Shown: piece after piece, positions 60,991 to 64,000 of the stretch
Numbering within the stretch: position 1 is the first letter of the stretch
How the letters are laid out: each line of letters opens with the position of its first letter
Source: JAUVPB01 sp965223695
GTDB lineage: Bacteria; Actinomycetota; Thermoleophilia; Gaiellales; Gaiellaceae
Reading direction: 5' to 3'
NCBI GenBank assembly: GCA_965223695.1
Contig: CBDCXJ010000007.1
Location: forward strand, 1-64,000
DNA: 64,000 nt
Notes under the pieces: generated by a model
The model's input: the letters and a program-made list of their open reading frames with translations, nothing else
What the model was told of the DNA's origin: nothing
Databases searched by the model: none
Made by a program: the position numbers and the translations under genes

Positions 60991-61040
60991 TCGCCGTCAT
61001 TTTGGAGTGTAGGTGGCGCGCGTCAATAGTTCGACGTGGT

Positions 61041-61064
61041 GGGTGACTTACTGGTCAGTCACCC
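61041..61064. promoter_or_regulatory. Inverted repeat in the hyuA / amidase divergent promoter
   Basis: GGGTGACT and AGTCACCC form perfect eight-base arms with an eight-base spacer (TACTGGTC). The site lies between the divergent N-carbamoylsarcosine amidase and hyuA genes. A TetR- or GntR-type operator is plausible; no regulator gene is present nearby. Confidence 0.5.
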
Positions 61065-61125
61065 GTGCCAGCGAAACATCGCCCCGCGGCGTCCGGGCCG
61101 AGCGCTTCCCCTACAGTGGGCGCCC

Positions 61126-63108
61126 ATGAAGCGACTCGGCGTCGATGTGGGTGGAACGTTCACCGATTTGATCCTCGTCGACGAGGAGAGCGGGCGAATC
61201 ACGGTCGACAAGGTGCCCTCGACGCCGGACGACCCGGCAAACGGCGTCGTCGCCGGCGTCGACGAGCTCTGCTCGAAGAGCGGTGTCGCCCTCGATGAGA
61301 TCGACGGCGTTCTCCATGGCACCACGGTTGCAACGAACATCGTGCTCACCCACACGGGCGCCGAGGTCGGGATGATCACGACCGAGGGCTTCCGGGACAT
61401 CATCCACATCGCCCGGCACCGCAAGCCCTACAGCTTCTCGCTGCAGCAGGAGCTTCCATGGCAATCGAGGCCGCTCGTCAAGCGACGGCATCGGCTCACG
61501 GTCGCCGAACGCGTGACGATTCCTGACGGGGAGGCGATCGTCGAGCTCGAAGACGATGAGGTGCGCGAGCGCGTACGGGCGCTGCGCGAGGCCGGTGTGG
61601 AGGCCGTCGCCGTGTGTCTGCTCCACTCCTACCTCAACCCGGCGCACGAGCGGCGCGTCAGGGAGATACTCGCCGACGAGTTCCCCGAGGCGTTCCTCTC
61701 CGTCTCGAGCGACGTGCTTCCGCTCTATCGCGAGTTCGAGCGCTTCTCGACCGTGTGTCTCAACGCGTACGTTGGCCCGAGGGTCGCTCGCTACCTCGAG
61801 CGCTTCGACGGGGCGCTTCGCTCACAGGGCTTTGCCCGCGACGTCCAGCTGATGCAGTCCTCGGGCGGCATGGCCACGGTCGCCGCGGGCACCGAGCGGC
61901 CGGTGACGCTGATGATGTCCGGCCCGGTTGCGGGGCTGATCGGTGGCATCTGGGCGGGCCGGCAGGCTGGCCACGAGGACGTCATCACCCTCGACATGGG
62001 TGGAACCTCCGCCGACATCGGCGTCGCGCCCGAGGGGCGCCTGCGGATGCGCCACCTGCTCGACACGACGGTGGGCGACTACCAGGCGATGATCCCGATG
62101 GTCGACATCGACGCGATCGGCGCAGGTGGCGGCTCGATCGCCTACGTCGACGATGGTGGCGTCTTCAGGGTTGGGCCGCAGTCGGCTGGCGCCGACCCCG
62201 GCCCCGCCTGCTACGGGCGAGGCGGCACCGAGCCGACCTCGACCGATGCGCAGCTCTTGCTCGGGCGCCTTCGACCCGACCGTGGGCTGCTCGGCGGCGC
62301 GATGCAGCTTGATGTCGCGCGCGCGCGCGAGAGGATGAGCACGCTCGCCAGCAAGCTCGACATGCCTGTCGAGGAGGCGGCCCTCGGTGCGCTCCAGATC
62401 CAGAAGTTCGGGATGACCCAGGCGATCGAGCTGAACTCGGTGCGCCGCGGCTACGACCCGCGCGACTTCACGCTCGTCGCCGCAGGCGGCGCGGGCCCTC
62501 TCTTCGCAGCCGATATCGCCCTCGAGCTCGAGATTCCGCGCGTTCTCGTGCCGCCACACCCCGGGATCCTCTCGGCCACCGGCCTACTCGCGACCGACCT
62601 CGAGCACGAGTTCGTGGCGACCGAGCGCCACGGCAAGCTCGAGCCCCAGCGCCTCGCGAGCCGCTTTGCCGAGCTCGAGACGCAGGCGCGTGAGCGCCTC
62701 GCCGCCGATCGCGTGCCCGAAGAGCGCTGGGAGTTCCGCTGGCTCGCCGACGGTCGCTACAAGGGGCAGGGGTATGAAGTGCGCTTCGACGTCCCGAAGG
62801 CCGCAGACGCGCCGGGTTGGGTAGGCGAGCTCGAGGAAGCCTTCCACGAGGCTCACGAGCGCGAGTACGGGCAGCGAGCAGAGCTCGATGTCGAGGTCGT
62901 CAACGTGCGGGTCGTCGGGATTGGCCGCGTCGAGGAGCTCGCATATCCCGAGCTCGAGCGCGGCGGTGCCGACGCGTCGGGCGCGGTCACCGTCGAGGCC
63001 GAGGTGCTCTTCGACGTCGACGGGCCGACCCGAGCGGCTTGCACGACGCCGTTCTACGACCGCGACCGGCTGCTGCGCCGGCAACCAGCATCGAGGGCCC
63101 AGCTGTGA
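61126..63108 (+). CDS. Hydantoinase/oxoprolinase subunit A (C-terminus frameshifted)
   Basis: 660 residues from ATG 61126. Motifs are LGVDVGGTFTDLILVDE, VLHGTTVATNIVLTHTGA, TLDMGGTSADIGVAPEG, GAGGGSIAYVDDGG and SAGADPGPACYGRGG. The frame ends at 63108 with RRQPASRAQL, but the expected tail SIEGPAVIEQYDTTTVVPPG follows in a neighbouring frame and FSAEIDRYGNIV in the original one, so one or more indels near 63080 and 63145 cut the protein short. With HyuB it would open N-methylhydantoin to N-carbamoylsarcosine using ATP, which fits the divergent amidase and sarcosine oxidase genes. Confidence 0.87.
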   Translation: MKRLGVDVGGTFTDLILVDEESGRITVDKVPSTPDDPANGVVAGVDELCSKSGVALDEIDGVLHGTTVATNIVLTHTGAEVGMITTEGFRDIIHIARHRKPYSFSLQQELPWQSRPLVKRRHRLTVAERVTIPDGEAIVELEDDEVRERVRALREAGVEAVAVCLLHSYLNPAHERRVREILADEFPEAFLSVSSDVLPLYREFERFSTVCLNAYVGPRVARYLERFDGALRSQGFARDVQLMQSSGGMATVAAGTERPVTLMMSGPVAGLIGGIWAGRQAGHEDVITLDMGGTSADIGVAPEGRLRMRHLLDTTVGDYQAMIPMVDIDAIGAGGGSIAYVDDGGVFRVGPQSAGADPGPACYGRGGTEPTSTDAQLLLGRLRPDRGLLGGAMQLDVARARERMSTLASKLDMPVEEAALGALQIQKFGMTQAIELNSVRRGYDPRDFTLVAAGGAGPLFAADIALELEIPRVLVPPHPGILSATGLLATDLEHEFVATERHGKLEPQRLASRFAELETQARERLAADRVPEERWEFRWLADGRYKGQGYEVRFDVPKAADAPGWVGELEEAFHEAHEREYGQRAELDVEVVNVRVVGIGRVEELAYPELERGGADASGAVTVEAEVLFDVDGPTRAACTTPFYDRDRLLRRQPASRAQL

Positions 63109-63229
63109 TCGAGCAATACGACACGACGACCGTCGTGCCACCCGGGCTTCAGCGCCGAGATCGATCGATACGGAAACATCGTCGATCGACTGCGCGCTCG
63201 GCGATCGCGTCGGCCGGCGCTACGCGGCG

Positions 63230-64000
63230 CCGAGCTCGCGACGCCGATCCTGATGCGCGTCATCGGCGGCGCGCTGTCCTCGATCGGCAAGGAGATGGCG
63301 AGCGTTCTCTACCGGATGTCGTTCTCATCGATCATCCGCGAAGTCCGAGGACCTCGGTGCGGGCATCTTCGACGTCGAGGGCAACATGCTCGCCGAGTCC
63401 GACACGACACCGCTCTTCATGGCAGCCATGGGCAAGGCCGTCCGAGGTGCGCTGAGCGTGCTTGGCGACGACGTGCACGACGGCGACGTGATCCTGCACA
63501 ACGATCCCTACCTCGGCGCCAGCCACTCGCCCGGACGTCTGCCTGATCGTGCCGATCTTCTTGGACGACGAGCACGTGGGTTTCTCGGCTGCCTCGGCGC
63601 ACCTGACCGACATCGGCGGTGCCTATCCCGGGTCTCGCGACAGACGTGGTCGACATGTGGGCGGAGGGGAACATCTACCGCGCTGTCAAGCTGGTCGATC
63701 GCAGGGCGTTCGCCAGGAGAAGCTCTACAAGCACATTCTCGAGAACACTCGGACGCCGACCCACAACCACGGTGACATCGAAGCAATGATCGCCTCAGCG
63801 GAGCGGGCCAGGGTTCGCTACCTCGAGCTGTTGCACCGCTACGGAGCACGACACGGTGCTCGAGCGCTGCGCATGGCTGGATCGCAGTACTCCGAGCGCA
63901 TGCTCCGACAGGAGATCGCGAAGGTCCCTGACGGCGAGTACGAGGCGCCGGTCGGCTGGCTCGATGACGACGGCCGCAACCGTGGCGTCCGACTGCCGAT
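63230..64000 (+). pseudogene. Hydantoinase/oxoprolinase subunit B, frameshifted, cut by window end
   Basis: The HyuB pattern is clear but spread over several frames: ELATPILMRVIGGALSSIG, then MASVLYRMSFSSIIRE; shifted near 63345 to SEDLGAGIFDVEGNMLAESD and VILHNDPYLGASHSP; shifted near 63530 to DVCLIVPIFLDDEHVGFSAA; again near 63625 to TDVVDMWAEGNIYRAVKLVD; and near 63705 to QEKLYKHILENTRTPTHNHG. The amino acid text between breaks is well conserved, so this looks like a recent defect or a stretch of poor base calls. The gene continues past the window. It may originally have been fused to HyuA, since no start or stop separates them once frames are corrected. Confidence 0.8.

Overview
The window looks like a chromosomal segment of a high-GC, aerobic, soil-type actinobacterium. 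The clues are GTG and TTG starts, an F420-type luciferase-like oxidoreductase, a cobalt-type nitrile hydratase, several CO/xanthine-dehydrogenase-type molybdenum hydroxylase genes, heterotetrameric sarcosine oxidase and kynureninase. Thermoleophilia is my best guess for the class, by inference only. I see no rRNA, tRNA, CRISPR array, plasmid or phage genes.

Layout. 0-6 kb is signal transduction: a rhodanese, a receiver fused to a thioredoxin-reductase-like flavoprotein, its overlapping cyclic-nucleotide-domain histidine kinase, and a PAS-PAS-GGDEF-EAL protein. 6-11.6 kb has a fused HyuA-HyuB hydantoinase/oxoprolinase (minus strand) divergent from an amidohydrolase and a Rieske ferredoxin. 12-22.9 kb (minus) is one tightly coupled ten-gene operon: TcuA-like flavoprotein, XRE regulator, TPR/2-oxoglutarate oxygenase, PyrK, PyrD, PyrE, PuuE-like deacetylase, and the three subunits of a molybdenum hydroxylase. 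Across a 113-bp divergent promoter with a palindrome (23.0-26.0 kb, plus) lie a cysteine hydrolase, an Fe-S flavoprotein and an HpaB-type monooxygenase. Together these two arms look like an undescribed N-heterocycle catabolic system.

26-33 kb holds a secreted fibronectin-III protein split by a decayed IS3-type element, then a CHASE-PAS histidine kinase with a single-domain receiver. 33-42 kb (minus) is a six-gene operon: F420-type oxidoreductase, HyuA, HyuB, an orphan molybdenum-hydroxylase large subunit, a class II aldolase and a C45 acyltransferase/hydrolase. 42-47 kb (plus) is a five-gene nitrile/amide operon: aldo/keto reductase, an Asp/Glu-racemase-fold protein lacking both catalytic cysteines, nitrile hydratase beta and alpha, and amidase. 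47-53.7 kb is a mixed strip: cold-shock protein, two SDRs, dihydropyrimidinase, a frameshifted kynureninase, haloalkane dehalogenase, an HxlR regulator and a small partner gene.

53.7-64 kb reads as an N-methylhydantoin (creatinine-derived) route: HyuA/HyuB (plus) opens the ring to N-carbamoylsarcosine, a cysteine hydrolase (minus) releases sarcosine, and sarcosine oxidase DAGB converts it to glycine and a one-carbon unit. The right edge carries a dense cluster of frameshifts in hyuA/hyuB. The common theme is cyclic amides, ureides, nitriles and N-heterocycles as nitrogen and carbon sources, with three separate hydantoinase/oxoprolinase systems in 58 kb.
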